From: Molossus alvarezi
Lineage: Eukaryota; Chordata; Mammalia; Chiroptera; Molossidae
Assembly (NCBI GenBank): GCA_037176705.1
Contig: CM073885.1
Location: forward strand, 160,570,290 to 160,634,289
Direction: 5' to 3'
DNA length: 64,000 bases
Under the pieces are notes generated by a model. The model searched no databases. It saw nothing but the letters and a program-made list of their open reading frames with translations, and was not told the DNA's origin. How positions within the stretch are numbered: position 1 is the stretch's first letter; each line of letters starts with the position of its first letter. Positions 33,502-43,814 of the stretch are shown one piece after another. The position numbers were made by a program, and so were the translations under genes.

Positions 33502-33604
33502 TACTATATAAAGCAAAACAAATAATATAGTGTGGCGTTGATGAAAGGATAGATATGTAGACACATGAAAAGAATAGAAAGTCCAGAAACAGACCCATAC
33601 TTAT

Positions 33605-33893
33605 TGCCAGAAATTCTTAGCATTCCTTGGTTTATAGATACATCACTCCAATCTCTGCCTCTGTTGTCACATGGCCATATTCTTCTTTTGTACCTCTGTT
33701 TTTGTGTCTCTTCCCCTCTTCTCATGAGGACGCCAGTCATATTAGATTAAGGCCCATACTACTTTGACCCCATTGATTAATTATATCTCAATGACTTTAT
33801 TTCCAAATAAGATTCCATGAGGTACTGGGGGAGGGGGTGGTAAGGAATTTAACCTACCCTTTTTGGAGAACACAGTTCAACTCATAATATCAT
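33605..33893 (-). mobile_element. MLT1-like MaLR LTR (antisense)
   Basis: The plus strand reads GCATTCCTTGGTTTATAGATACATCACTCCAATCTCTGCCTCTG, CACATGGCC, CCTCTTCTCATGAGGACGCCAGTCATATTAGATTAAGGCCC and TTATTTCCAAATAAG, the reverse complement of this LTR type. It lacks its 3' end. No viral genes are present. Confidence 0.78.
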
Positions 33894-34521
33894 GCAAACC
33901 AACAATCCCACTCCTAGGTATTAACCCAGGAGAAATAAAAACATATGTCCTTCTAAAGACCTGTATCACATGTTTATAGTCACCCAGAACTAGAAACAAT
34001 CTAAACATTCAGCAACTGTAAATGGATAAATTGTGGCACATCTGTACAATGAAATGCCTGTTGGCAGTAAAAGAACCAAACTACAAATATATCCAAGAAC
34101 ATGAATGCACCTCAAAGCATTATGTTAAGTGGATAAAGCTATAGAGAAAAAAATAAAAGACATATAATACCATTTATTCAACATTCTGGAAAAGTCGAAA
34201 CTATGTGTAAAAATCAGAGGAGTAGTTGTAGGGACTAGAGGTGGAAGGAGAGCACTTTTCACAAAGGAGCAGGAGGCAACTTTTTCAGATAATGAAAATA
34301 TTCTCCATCTTAGTTGTGGTGGTGATTATACAGCCCTATACCTTTGTCAAAATTCATAGAGATGTACATTAATTACAAAGAGTTAAGTTTTACTATATGT
34401 AAATTATACCTCAATAAAATGGACTTTTACAAAAATTCCGTGTACTACAATTTAAAAATCAGAAGTACTTAAAGAAAATAGGACCCAAGACTCTTTGAGA
34501 TCTCACTGTAAGCAATCTGTA

Positions 34522-34804
34522 CTGTTGACGCTTGAACAGTGGGGGAGGGGAGAGTAAGGGCCGCCAAAACTTAGCTGTCCCTTGGTATCTGCACAGATTG
34601 GTTCCAGACCCTTCGAGGATCACAAAATTCACGGGTGCTCAAGCCCCTTATATAAAATGGTGCAGAACAATGTGTACAGCCAGCCCTCCACATCGAAGGA
34701 CTCCCAACTGTGGATGGAACAGTACAGGTATTTATTGAAAAAAATCCACATGTTAAGTAGATTTGTAAAGTTCAAACCCATGTTGTTTGTTCAAGGGTCA
34801 ACTG
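34522..34804. mobile_element. Mosaic of nested Tigger-type termini
   Basis: The outer ends are CTGTTGACGCTTGAACAG (left) and TTTGTTCAAGGGTCAACTG (right), as in 7045-7485. Inside, from about 34573, the text changes to GTCCCTTGGTATCTGCACAGATTGGTTCCAGACCC and CTTATATAAAATGG, a MER2-like Tigger end. At about 34678 it changes to CAGCCAGCCCTCCACATC, a third pogo-type end. At least one Tigger thus inserted into another, followed by internal loss. Confidence 0.75.
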
Positions 34805-34809
34805 CATAT

Positions 34810-35220
34810 AAACTATTATAATTTGAGGGATTAAGGTTTCTAACAAAGACTGTTAGACATATTAAGGTTAATTGGAATTAGTAAACATCAGCTTAGCTTC
34901 CCCTGGCTGGAAATCAAGAAAGGAAATCTCTAAAGAGTTGGGATCCATACTTTGGGGGAATGGTGATCTGATAATTACAGGGAGCAGCCCTTAAAACAAC
35001 CTGAGACTTAGAAAACCTAAATGGTGAATAGCAGTGAGGCCTCCAGCCAGGCAGATGCTATTTCTTTGGCATCTACCTGAATGCTCCCTACTTCTTATGT
35101 CTATTCTGACAGACCTTCCCCAGATCTGGCCGTGTTCCGCCTTCCCTACCAGGGCAATTTGCTCTTGGTTTTCATTTGGCTTTGGACTTAACTTTCTATT
35201 TTTATCTGAACTCAACTATA
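34810..35220. other. Gene-free stretch, no recognised feature
   Basis: No repeat or exon could be named. Confidence 0.4.
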
Positions 35221-35221
35221 T

Positions 35222-35343
35222 ATAACTAAGTAGGTTTACAGTTGTTCATGTGAAAACAATACAATAATTAAGAAACACTAATATAAGAATAAACTCTATT
35301 TTGCATACTCACAACTGTAAACCTACTTTTGCCCCACCTTGTA
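35222..35343. mobile_element. Mariner-like MITE
   Basis: A perfect 18-base inverted repeat, AAGTAGGTTTACAGTTGT at 35228-35245 and ACAACTGTAAACCTACTT at 35311-35328, encloses an AT-rich core. The right end continues TTGCCCCACCTTGTA. The GGGGCAAAAGTAGGTTTACAGTTGT terminus is one I associate with a mammalian mariner-derived MITE. The outer 12 or so bases of the left terminus are decayed. It is about 120 bases long and encodes nothing. Confidence 0.75.
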
Positions 35344-35501
35344 CTTCCATGTTTCAATTTGAAGAAGCCATTAATCATGAAATTATGATATATTAAGCTT
35401 CATGACAGTACATAAAATGTTATGTTAAACCATATTAATGTATACCTTTTATTTAGACAATGCCTCTTGCATGGCTTGAGTCTTTCTTGAGCAAGACCAA
35501 G

Positions 35502-35510
35502 GCGCGCGCG

Positions 35511-35540
<30 letters not shown>
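35502..35540 (+). repeat. (GC)n(TC)n microsatellite
   Basis: GGCGCGCGCGC runs into about 13 TC units. The CpG run is unusual in this AT-rich setting. Confidence 0.9.
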
Positions 35541-35541
<1 letters not shown>

Positions 35542-35544
35542 ACT

Positions 35545-36560
35545 TCCTTTTTCAAGTTTAACAGACATGTATCTTCCCCAAGGAAAGGGCCTCAGCCTTC
35601 AGGTGCAACCCCCTTCTCTTTGCAGATACTCTTATCTTAATACACAACAAGTGCTTATAAGGAACATAACAAGAATCACACACATGCAACAGGAAGGGTT
35701 GTTTCCTGAATCTTTAATTCACAGTAAAAATCAGGGCATGACCTTAAAAAAAAAAGAGTCTTAAAATATCAGATGTCTTTCTCCCAGCTAACTTCCTTTT
35801 CCTTCCCAGCCTTTTTAATTCCTCTTCTTCCTCCCACCCTACTCTTGTTCCTGGTCAGTTCTTCCTCTCTGTCTTCCTTCTTCTGTCTTTGTTCTTTTAT
35901 TTCTCCCCCTCCTCTTCCTTCTCTTCCTCCTCTTGCTTTCAGCTGCTCATCTTATTTTTTCTACTCCTCACTCTCTGTAACCGACTGTTATAAGGGACTC
36001 ATGTGTACCCTTCATTATTGCTGTTTTTATTAAATAAAGTTTTGTGTTCTCCAAAAAGCCTAGGAGAAAATCTGCCATAAACTTGCCAACAATACACTCA
36101 CTGGATCTTTCCACTTTTTTTTAAATACCAGGCTGAACTAGGTGCGGAATAATATCCTGTATCAGCTTCTTGGTGTGATTTCAGCTCATGCATATTTATA
36201 TTTCCAACCTCATTAGCAGTCCCCCGGGGTTAGTCTGTGTCATTGGGAGAGTACTGGGAATTGTGGAAATCTCAGTTAAGACAATGCCTCTTGTCTTTTC
36301 ATTTGCCTTGAAATTTTTTTGAAGTACAAGTTTCCAATCACTTCATACAAGTGCTTATCAGATTCTTTTCCTACATATAAAACTGAGTCTTAGGAACAGT
36401 TATTCCAGTGAATGTGCAGTGTGCCCTAAATTCAGCTTTATGAACATTTCCAACAAAGATACCCAGTTCTGCCTTCCACAGGGAGATCGGAATCATTTTT
36501 TAAAATAATGCCTTTAAGGACCTTTCTAAAACACAGCAAGGAAATATTTAACATCTTTTA
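35545..36560. other. Gene-free stretch with CT-rich segment
   Basis: 35790-35960 is pyrimidine-rich and gives a low-complexity frame (35773-36033). No exon or named repeat was recognised. Confidence 0.45.
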
Positions 36561-36578
36561 GAAAGACTTAACTGTTAT

Positions 36579-36813
36579 TTTTTTTATCCTCACCCGAGGA
36601 CATTTTTCCATTTTTTGTTCAGATAGAGTGGGAGGAAGAGAGAGAGAGAGAAACATCAACATGAAAGGTACACATCGAGTGGCTGCCACCTGCATGACCA
36701 ACCAGGGCCGGGGGCAAACTGCAACCGAGGTACATGCCCTTATCAGGAACCGAACCCGGGTCTCTCTGGACCGCAGGCTGACGCTCTAACCGCTGACCCA
36801 GACTGGCTAGGGC
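36579..36813 (-). mobile_element. Full-length VES SINE
   Basis: The minus strand runs from GCCCTAGCCAGTCTGGGTCAG to AAAAATGTCCTCGGGTGAGGATAAAA. The TSD is a perfect 16-mer, AAGACTTAACTGTTAT, at 36563-36578 and 36814-36829. Confidence 0.94.
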
Positions 36814-36904
36814 AAGACTTAACTGTTATAAAAATGTTTGAAGGAATAAATTGTTAAGCCAAGCTTTTGGGAGTAATTATTTCATATAATTGGGAAGTAC
36901 TTTT

Positions 36905-37149
36905 TTTGTTGTTGTTAATCCTCACTCAAGGATATTTTTCCATTGATTTTTAGATAAAATAGAAGGCAGAGAGGGAGGGAGAGAGAAACATTCATGTGAG
37001 AGTGACACATCAATTGGCTGCCTCTTGCAGGACCTTGACTGGGGCCAGGATCGAACCTGCAACCCAGGTACGTGCGCTTGACTAGGAATCAAACCCAAGA
37101 CACTTTGGTCCGAGGCTGGCACTCTAACTGCTGAGCTAAACCAGCCAGG
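36905..37149 (-). mobile_element. VES SINE, diverged long-tail type
   Basis: The minus strand runs from CCCTGGCTGGTTTAGCTCAGCAGTTAGAG to ATGGAAAAATATCCTTGAGTGAGGATTAAC. The likely TSD is GGAAGTACTTTT (36893-36904) and GGAAGTAATGTTTT (from 37149). Confidence 0.88.
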
Positions 37150-37429
37150 GAAGTAATGTTTTAAATAATTTAAATAAGTTTATCGTATGGATGCTTTTCA
37201 TGGTGCTAAACAGAAAATGAAAGTATTGATTCTTGCCTGCCTTTAAGATTTATAAGGTAATTAGAAGGAAAAAAAGATATGTACAAAATATTATAATGCA
37301 CAACAAATAGCAAGTTTATTAGCTTCTTGAGTATGGATACTGTGCTTCTTATTCAACTTATTCACCTCCCAAATCTTGCTCGCAGAGGTAGATACTGATA
37401 AGTGTTTTAGAAATACTAGGTGTTATAAA

Positions 37430-37660
37430 GTAAAATAAAGGAAGCAATTAATCTAGATTACAAAGTTAGAGAAGCCTCCTGGTGGAAGTAGAACTTGAGC
37501 TGAAAAATAATATATGGGTAGAATTGGAAACTGTTAAAAGTGGGGAGGAACAGCATTCCTGACAGAGGGAACAGCATAAACAGGATTCAGAAGTGGGAGC
37601 AAGTGTGTTCATGTTAAAGTGAGGAAAATTGGCTGGAGCAGAGTGTTCACTTTAGCCAGG
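37430..37660 (-). mobile_element. L2 LINE fragment (antisense)
   Basis: GAGAAGCCTCCTGGTGGAAGTAGAACTTGAGCTGA, GAACAGCATTCCTGACAGAGGGAACAGCATAAAC and GGCTGGAGCAGAGTG are the reverse complement of the L2 region ahead of its 3' UTR. It lies just upstream of a separate sense L2. Confidence 0.75.
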
Positions 37661-37854
37661 CCTGGGTTTAATATTTAAAAGAACAGTAAGGGTAATCATT
37701 AAGTCTCTCATAGAGGATCATTGCCATCAGCTTACAAAGAATCTAACAAGAATTAAACACAGATCTCAACATGACATTGATTTCTCCCGTTTAAAAAACC
37801 AAACCAAACAATTAAACAGAACCTTTCCTGGCCCTATATTCTCCTTCATTTACT

Positions 37855-39570
37855 GCCCTAGAAGAAGTTTCCTAGACTAGCTGCCTCCAGCACGTCTCCT
37901 TCCATTCTTTCTTAGAGCTGTCCCAGCCAGATTTCCATCCCTGCTGCTCCAAGAGAGACACTCAAGTGGGTAAATCCAAGTCAACTCTCAGTTCCCATCT
38001 CACTAGACCTGCGAGAGACAGTTGACCACTCTCTCCTCCTTGAAACACTGGACTCACTTGGCCTCCAGGACACATACTCTTTTTCTCTCTCTCTCTTTAA
38101 ATGTTTTTATTGATTTTCAGAGAGAGAGGAAGGAAGAGAGAGATGGAAGCATCGATGTGACAGACAAACATTGATTGGCTGCTTCCTGCCCGGCCGCCAC
38201 CAGGGATCGAGCCTGCAACCCAGGCACGTGCCCTGACCAGGAATCGAACCTGGACCTCTCAGTCCATGGGAAAATGCTCAATTCACTGAGGCACACTGGC
38301 TTGGCAGGACCCATACTCTCTCTCTCTCTCTCTCTTTTTTTATTGATTAATTTTTGTTACAGATCATACTCTCTTGATTTTCATTCTTTCACTCTCCATT
38401 CATTCTCAGTCTGTTTTTCTAATTTCCACTCATTTCCCTGACCTCTCTCTGTTGGGATAACCCAGGGCCCAGACTTCAGCCACTTACTTGGTATATATGC
38501 AGTCTCCTGGCATTCAGTATCATATACCCACTGATGACTTCTAACTTTCTAGCCCCAACCAGAACCTCTCCTCTTAACTCTAGACTCATCTCCAACTACT
38601 TATTTGATATCTCTTCATTTGGCTCACAAAGGGTTTCTCAGACTCAGTATACCCAACATTGAACTTGTGTTCTTTCTAATAACGGTTCCTCTCAGAGCCT
38701 CCTCCTTCTCAGAAAAAGGGAATCCATCCTTCTGGGTCCTCAGGCCCACAACTTTGGTTCTATCTTCAAAATATCCATAATGTAATTGTTTCTTATCACT
38801 CTTGTTCAAAGCACCACCTTCTCTCTCTTGGATCAGTGTGGCAGCTTTCTAAATGTTCTTTCTGAGTCTACCTTTGTTCCCCTAGAACCTATTTTCAACC
38901 CAGCAGCCAGGTGACTCAGTTAAAATGTCCATCAGACCAGGTCTCTCTTCTGTCCCAAACCCTCCAGTGGCTTCCCAGCTTGCCCAGAGCAAAAGCTAGA
39001 CTCCCTACAGTAGCTTACAGGGCCTATGTGATCTGTTCTGCCTTCTCCCCATGACATCTCTGACCCCATCATCTATCGTTTTTCCTGCTCATGCTCTCTG
39101 GCCATGCTGGACCTTTGCTGTGCCTTGAATTTTCCATGTGTGCCAGCCTCAAGACCTCTGCACTTGCTATTGTAGCTGCTCAGGGAGCTTGTCCTCTCGG
39201 TGCCTGCACAAGGAACTGCCTCGTGTCCTTCAGGTGTTTGCTCAGTATCACTTTCTCAGAGAAGCCTTGCCTTGCCACCCTATTTAAAATTACAAGTTCC
39301 TGCCACCACTTCCTGTCCCCTTCCCAGCGTTTTTATTATTTTTTCCATAGTGTAGCAATAATGAAGGCTGACAAACTTTCTGTTTTTCTTTTCTCCTACC
39401 GTCTTTCCTCCCTTCCTTCCTTCTTTCTTTCCTGTTTGATTCTAGAATATACATCCTATAATGGCAGGGCTTTTTTTCCCCCCTGTATTGTTCACTGTTG
39501 TATTCTCAGGAACTAGAACAGTGCCTGGAACAAAGAATGTGCTCGAGAAACACTTGTTAAATAAATAAGT
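37855..39570 (+). mobile_element. Long L2 LINE copy with partial reverse transcriptase
   Basis: This L2 spans from the reverse transcriptase region to the 3' end (AGTGCCTGGAACAAAGAATGTGCTCGAGAAACACTTG). At 37997-38075 the frame reads ISLDLRE then TVDHSLLLETL, matching L2 RT motif A with its LDL; the stretch that should hold the rest of the catalytic block is shortened by about four residues. Later blocks include CCCTCCAGTGGCTTCCCAGCTTGCC, TACAGGGCCTATGTGATCTG and TCAGAGAAGCCTTGCCTTGCC. A VES SINE splits it at 38081-38306. It is inactive. Confidence 0.88.
38081..38306 (-). mobile_element. VES SINE nested in L2
   Basis: The minus strand runs from GCCAAGCCAGTGTGCCTCAGTGAATTGAGC to CTCTGAAAATCAATAAAAACATTTAAAGAG. 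The TSD is GGACACATACTCT (38068-38080) and GGACCCATACTCT (38307-38319). A further CT run plus TTTTTTTATTGATTAATT at 38320-38355, followed again by CATACTCT, may be a second, tail-only insertion at the same site. Confidence 0.92.
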
Positions 39571-39574
39571 AAAT

Positions 39575-39720
39575 CCCCATTCTACTGATGAGAAAACTGA
39601 GTCTTAGAGAAGTTGAATAACTTAGCCAAGGTTTCTCAGCTTGTAAGCAGGAGCTATAGGACACTGACTCACATCAGTTGGACTATGGACCTAATCATTA
39701 TGATATATGGCCCTCTGATC
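39575..39720 (-). mobile_element. MIR SINE fragment (antisense)
   Basis: CCCCATTCTACTGATGAGAAAACTGAGTCTTAGAGAAGTTGAATAACTTAGCCAAGG is the reverse MIR core. It abuts the 3' end of the L2. Confidence 0.8.
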
Positions 39721-39867
39721 GACAAAGCAACCATTCCTTATCTTACACAAGGCATGACACTATTCTCTAAGGCATTTTTAATTATGTTATTTGATGAGTT
39801 CTCCATAACAAGAAAAAATTGTTTTTTTTCCCCATTATTGGGAGTCATAACTTGCTCATAAATAAAT

Positions 39868-40122
39868 AAGAATGGTATTTGTCTTTCTCCGACTGATATA
39901 TGTCACTGAGCATAGTAGTCTGTAGGTCCATCAAATGGTAAGATTTCATTCTTTTTTATGGCTGAGTAATATTCCATTGTATATATGTACCACAGCTTTT
40001 TTATAGTTGGGATACTGGAAATATTGAGGGGAACATTGTATAAAGTATATGATTGTCTAACCACTAAGCCGTATACCTGAAATCAGTACAAAATAAAATT
40101 GAAAGTAAAAAAAAAAAAAAAA
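39868..40122 (+). mobile_element. L1 insertion with 5' inversion (twin-priming type)
   Basis: The first part, 39868-40000, is L1 3' text in antisense (TTTTTTATGGCTGAGTAATATTCCATTGTATATATGTACCACAGC). The second, about 40003-40122, is a sense L1 3' end (TTGGGATACTGGAAATATTG, CTAACCACTAAGCCGTATACCTGAAATCAG) with an 18-base poly-A. The switch at about 40001 fits a single insertion with an inverted 5' part. I saw no clear TSD, so two independent fragments remain possible. Confidence 0.7.
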
Positions 40123-40814
40123 AAGCAACACAAAAGCAGCATCATTTGATAAATATTTACTAGTACCATTTTGTAGTCCTATCCACACCTATGCAGCATC
40201 TTCATGTTTATGTTTAAACTCTTCCCTTGAAAATCCATAGCATCATGCAAGGAAGAGCACTATTGTATTAACCTCATTAAGATTAAGGAGAGTAAAATAA
40301 ATAAATAAGGAGGATAAAAGAACATATTAATTCCAAATTCACATGTCATTTTATAGATTACTAAAGGTTTTATTTTATTCATTTGTATTTTGAGGAGACA
40401 GGAAAAATCAGAAATTGAATTAAATGTATTATCTAGGGTAGTACAGTAGGTAAAAAAAAGTTTCATTAAAGAAGAAATATTCAGAGTCCTTCATAACTTG
40501 GCTTATCTATTTTCATACTAAATATACAAAGAAAATAGCTAATTATGAAATAATTATCAAGACATTTATTTTGATATTATTCATATATAATAATATTTAA
40601 GACCTAGCCCTTTCTAAATCCTTAAGAGTCTACTCTTTCTGAAGATGTGTAAAGTTCTTTTTTCAAAGTAGCAATTCTGATTAGCAACTACAGTTCATAA
40701 GAAAATGCATTATTCTGTAGCAGTAAATTTCCCTAGCCTTAATATATTTAGCTCGATTGAATTTATTAGCATTGGCTCCTTAGGACAACTGTTTAGGAAG
40801 AAAGAAAATCATTT

Positions 40815-41470
40815 TTAAATAAAAATGGTTATATTTAAAGTACATACATAGTAAAATGATTACTACAGCCAAGTTAATTAACATATCTCCTTACATAGTT
40901 ACCATTCGTGTGTACATATGTGTGTGTGTGTGTGTGGTGAGAGCACCAAAAATCTACTCTCTTAACAAATTCCCAGTGTACAATATAGTATTGATAACTA
41001 TAGTCATGATGCTATACATTAGATCTCCAAATGCATTCATCCTATATAACTACCACATCTTCCATTTCCCCCACCTCCCTACCCCTGGTGACCACCCTTC
41101 TACTCTCTGCTTCTATGCATTCAACATTTTTAGATCTACTTATAAGTGAGGATCATTCAGTTCCTTTATTTTTGTGTTTGGCTTATTTCACTGAGCATAA
41201 TGTCCTTTATCCATGTTGTTGTAAATGGCAGGATAGCCTTTTTAAAGGCTGAATAATATTCCATTGCATATATATACCACAATTTCTTTATCCGTTCATC
41301 CATCAGTGGACACTAAGGTTGCTTCCATGTGTTGCATTTGTGAATAATGATGCTATGAGGAGGTAGTGCTGAAATCTCCTGGAAGTACTGTCTCATTGCC
41401 TTTGGGTATATACTCAGAAGAGAGAATATTGGGTCATACGGTGGTTATATATTTATGAAAACCATTTCTT
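40815..41470 (-). mobile_element. Old L1 3' region (antisense)
   Basis: CCACCTCCCTACCCCTGGTGACCACCCTTCTACTCTCTGC, GGCTGAATAATATTCCATTGCATATATATACCACAA and CCTTTGGGTATATACTCAGAAG are reversed L1M 3' text. It contains a (TG)n tract at 40920-40935. Confidence 0.85.
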
Positions 41471-41479
41471 AAAGGAATA

Positions 41480-41980
41480 AGTAATTTTTCATTTTAATAA
41501 GAGCCACTGCTCTGGACCTGCGGGGAGAAGCATTGTACTGTTTGTACTGGATTAGCATGGTGGATGTGGCCTGCTGGTGCTACGGCTTGGGCCATAGTAT
41601 ACACTGTGTGGATCAGTTGAAAGGAAAGCAGTATTAACTTCCAGTGGATGTCCATTCAATGAGGATTACGTATCTGTGGTTCAAGCAGAATTGATAGAAA
41701 TGGAGAGGAAAATGTAGATATGAGAGAAATGATAGATAAAGTAATGGCTTGGTTTTATGATCTAAGTGGATCTGGAGCCTGAGAGAGGAAATGATTATCT
41801 TAAAGTTATGGGACCAAGAATTTTAAGGGGTCTTCTTAAAAGGGTGCCAGGTATGGATAAGTAGGAAAGTTAAGAGTGAAAAGAGAAGTTCTACTTTCTG
41901 TTAGTCATGGTGATAAACTGTCTCTCAGAAAGATTAAGAATATCTCTAGCAAAACTAAGAATTGCCATTAGCAAATCATC
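41480..41980. other. Stretch without recognised feature
   Basis: The segment 41510-41640 (CTCTGGACCTGCGGGGAGAAGCATTG onwards) is less AT-rich than its surroundings but I recognise no gene or repeat in it. Confidence 0.4.
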
Positions 41981-41983
41981 CTT

Positions 41984-42225
41984 TTTTTTTTATCCTCACC
42001 TGAGGACCTTTTTGCATCTATCTTCAGATAGAGCGGGAGGGAGAGAGGTGGGAAGAGAGAGAGAAATATCCACATGAGAGAGGTTGAAGTGGTTGCTACG
42101 CTCACAACCCCAACTGGGGCCGGGGACAAACTGCAACTGAGGTACATGCCCTTAGCAGGAACAAAACCCGGGACTCTCTGGTCTGCAGGCCGATGCTCTA
42201 CCCGCTGAGCCAAACCGATCAGGGC
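41984..42225 (-). mobile_element. Full-length VES SINE
   Basis: The minus strand runs from GCCCTGATCGGTTTGGCTCAGCGGGTAGAGC to AAAAAGGTCCTCAGGTGAGGATA. The TSD is TAGCAAATCATCCTT (41969-41983) and TAGCAAATCATTCTT (42226-42240). Confidence 0.93.
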
Positions 42226-42279
42226 TAGCAAATCATTCTTAAAATCAATTTCCATAGTACTAGGTTCCTCTTTTTTTGT

Positions 42280-42620
42280 AAGAAAATTTTAACTGCTGAT
42301 TCAATTAATTGAAAATGTATGAGACATTCCATTTTCCTATTTCATCCTGAATCAGGTATAAGAAGTTGTCTTTTTCTAGGGCTTTTTCCATTTCATCTAC
42401 ATTTTCAAATAAAATTGTTAATTGATCATAATGTTTTTGTATTATCTTTTTAGCCTTTATGTATCTATAGTTATGTCTGCATTTTCATTTCTAACAGTTT
42501 CACTTGTTCTCCTTCGTGTGTCTTTGTCTGTCTCTGTCTCTCATCATTTTGGACAGAGGTTTGTCAATTTTATTGCTCTTTAAAGAAAAGATAATTTCCA
42601 TTATATTTTGCATTTCTTTC
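42280..42620 (-). mobile_element. Old L1 ORF2 fragment (antisense)
   Basis: TCTAGGGCTTTTTCCATTTCATCTACATTTTCAAAT, GATCATAATGTTTTTGTATTATC and GACAGAGGTTTGTCAATTTTATTG resemble the reverse complement of the central L1 ORF2 region. It is heavily decayed. Confidence 0.6.
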
Positions 42621-42624
42621 CTTC

Positions 42625-43570
42625 TTTTACCTTTTTAAGTAGTCCTTTATGCGCTGATGCAGACGATAGCAGATGGCTTAAGCAGTTGTTGTAGACAGAA
42701 GTGATCTGGGGAAAGCAAGTGTGTGTCAAAGTATGGTTTCCTGCTATGTTCTCAGCTGTTGACTTGCAAAAGGGAGGTCATCAGAACAAGCTGGAACCAG
42801 GACAAGGCAGGTTGTTCTGGCTGTCTGTGAGGTGAATGAGGAGGATTATAAAACATCTCCAGAAATTGCCTTTGGGTGCCCCAGTAGACTCTAGCCTTTT
42901 CTCATTCATTTCTCCTTATAAAGTGCAAATCTTTATTAATATAACATTACCCAGCTAAAGATCACATTAGGTAGACTTTTAATTCATGTTAAGGATGGGT
43001 AAAATAAAAGAATGGTATCACTCAAGCCCAGTAATTTTCACTTCAATGTCTGGGTGATACAGTTTTCTAAGCAAAGTTAATGAGCAAACTTTCTCTCGCA
43101 AGATTTAACTTTAACTGTAGTTTGGACTTTACTTTTAAACTCAAAGTGTATCGAGCAGGTCCCCCTTCTAGCCAAGCCTAGCCAGTAATAGAAACACCAT
43201 CTGTGCTATAATTTTCATATTAATTAATATATAGAGATATTTATCTATCTTTGTATATATGCATGTATATATACATATATATGTATAGTAGAGTGCTGCA
43301 ATGTTTATACATAAGATTATGTCTATATCTATATCTTGCTATATAATCATTAAGAATTAAATCCAGAGGAAAGAGCTTACAGTGAGTTAAATATCTTGTC
43401 CAAAGTCTCAAAGCCAGGTAGTAGCCGAGTCAGGATTGAGATCTCTTCTGCCCTAGCCTAGTCTACATTTCACTACTCCATGAACTTACTTTATGGCATC
43501 GCTTAAAAGGTAGGTGAGTATATATAAATGGTATTACTAATGCAAGAGTTATTACCAATACAAGAGTTTT
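42625..43570. other. Gene-free stretch with AT microsatellite
   Basis: An irregular TATATG/ACATAT tract lies at 43245-43290. The rest shows no recognised feature. Confidence 0.45.
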
Positions 43571-43797
43571 TTGGTTTTTTTTAACAATTTTTATCTTTCT
43601 TGATTTTAGAGAGAGAAGAAGGGAAAGAGAGAGAGAGATAGAAACATCGATGAGAAAGAACATCAATTGGCCGCCTCCTGCATGCCCCCCCCTGGGGATC
43701 AGGCCCACAACCTGGGCATGTGCCCTGACCAGGAATCAAACCAGTGACCTCTTGGTGCATGGGTTGACTTTCAACCACTGAGCCACACCAGCCAGGC
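43571..43797 (-). mobile_element. VES SINE, GGTTGAAAG subfamily
   Basis: The minus strand starts GCCTGGCTGGTGTGGCTCAGTGGTTGAAAGTC and ends CTCTCTCTAAAATCAAGAAAGATAAAAATTG. The TSD is a perfect 14-mer, AATACAAGAGTTTT, at 43557-43570 and 43798-43811. A third, older near-copy of the TSD motif (AATGCAAGAGTT) lies at 43539-43550. Confidence 0.93.
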
Positions 43798-43814
43798 AAT
43801 ACAAGAGTTTTAAG

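Larger units (their letters stand above)
32395..34432 (+). mobile_element. Old L1 (L1M class), sense, multiply interrupted
   Basis: Three L1 blocks lie in order. The ORF2 C-terminal region is at 32395-33015 (TATACAAGGTCTATATAAAAATCAATTT, AGTTCTCCCCAAACTTATCTATAGATTTAATACAATC) and resumes at 33504-33600 (AGAATAGAAAGTCCAGAAACAGACCCATA). The 3' end is at about 33895-34432 (AACAATCCCACTCCTAGG, AAATTATACCTCAATAAAATGG). Between them sit a head-only SINE, a Tigger1-like element and an MLT1-like LTR. The ORF2 frame is destroyed. Confidence 0.85.
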
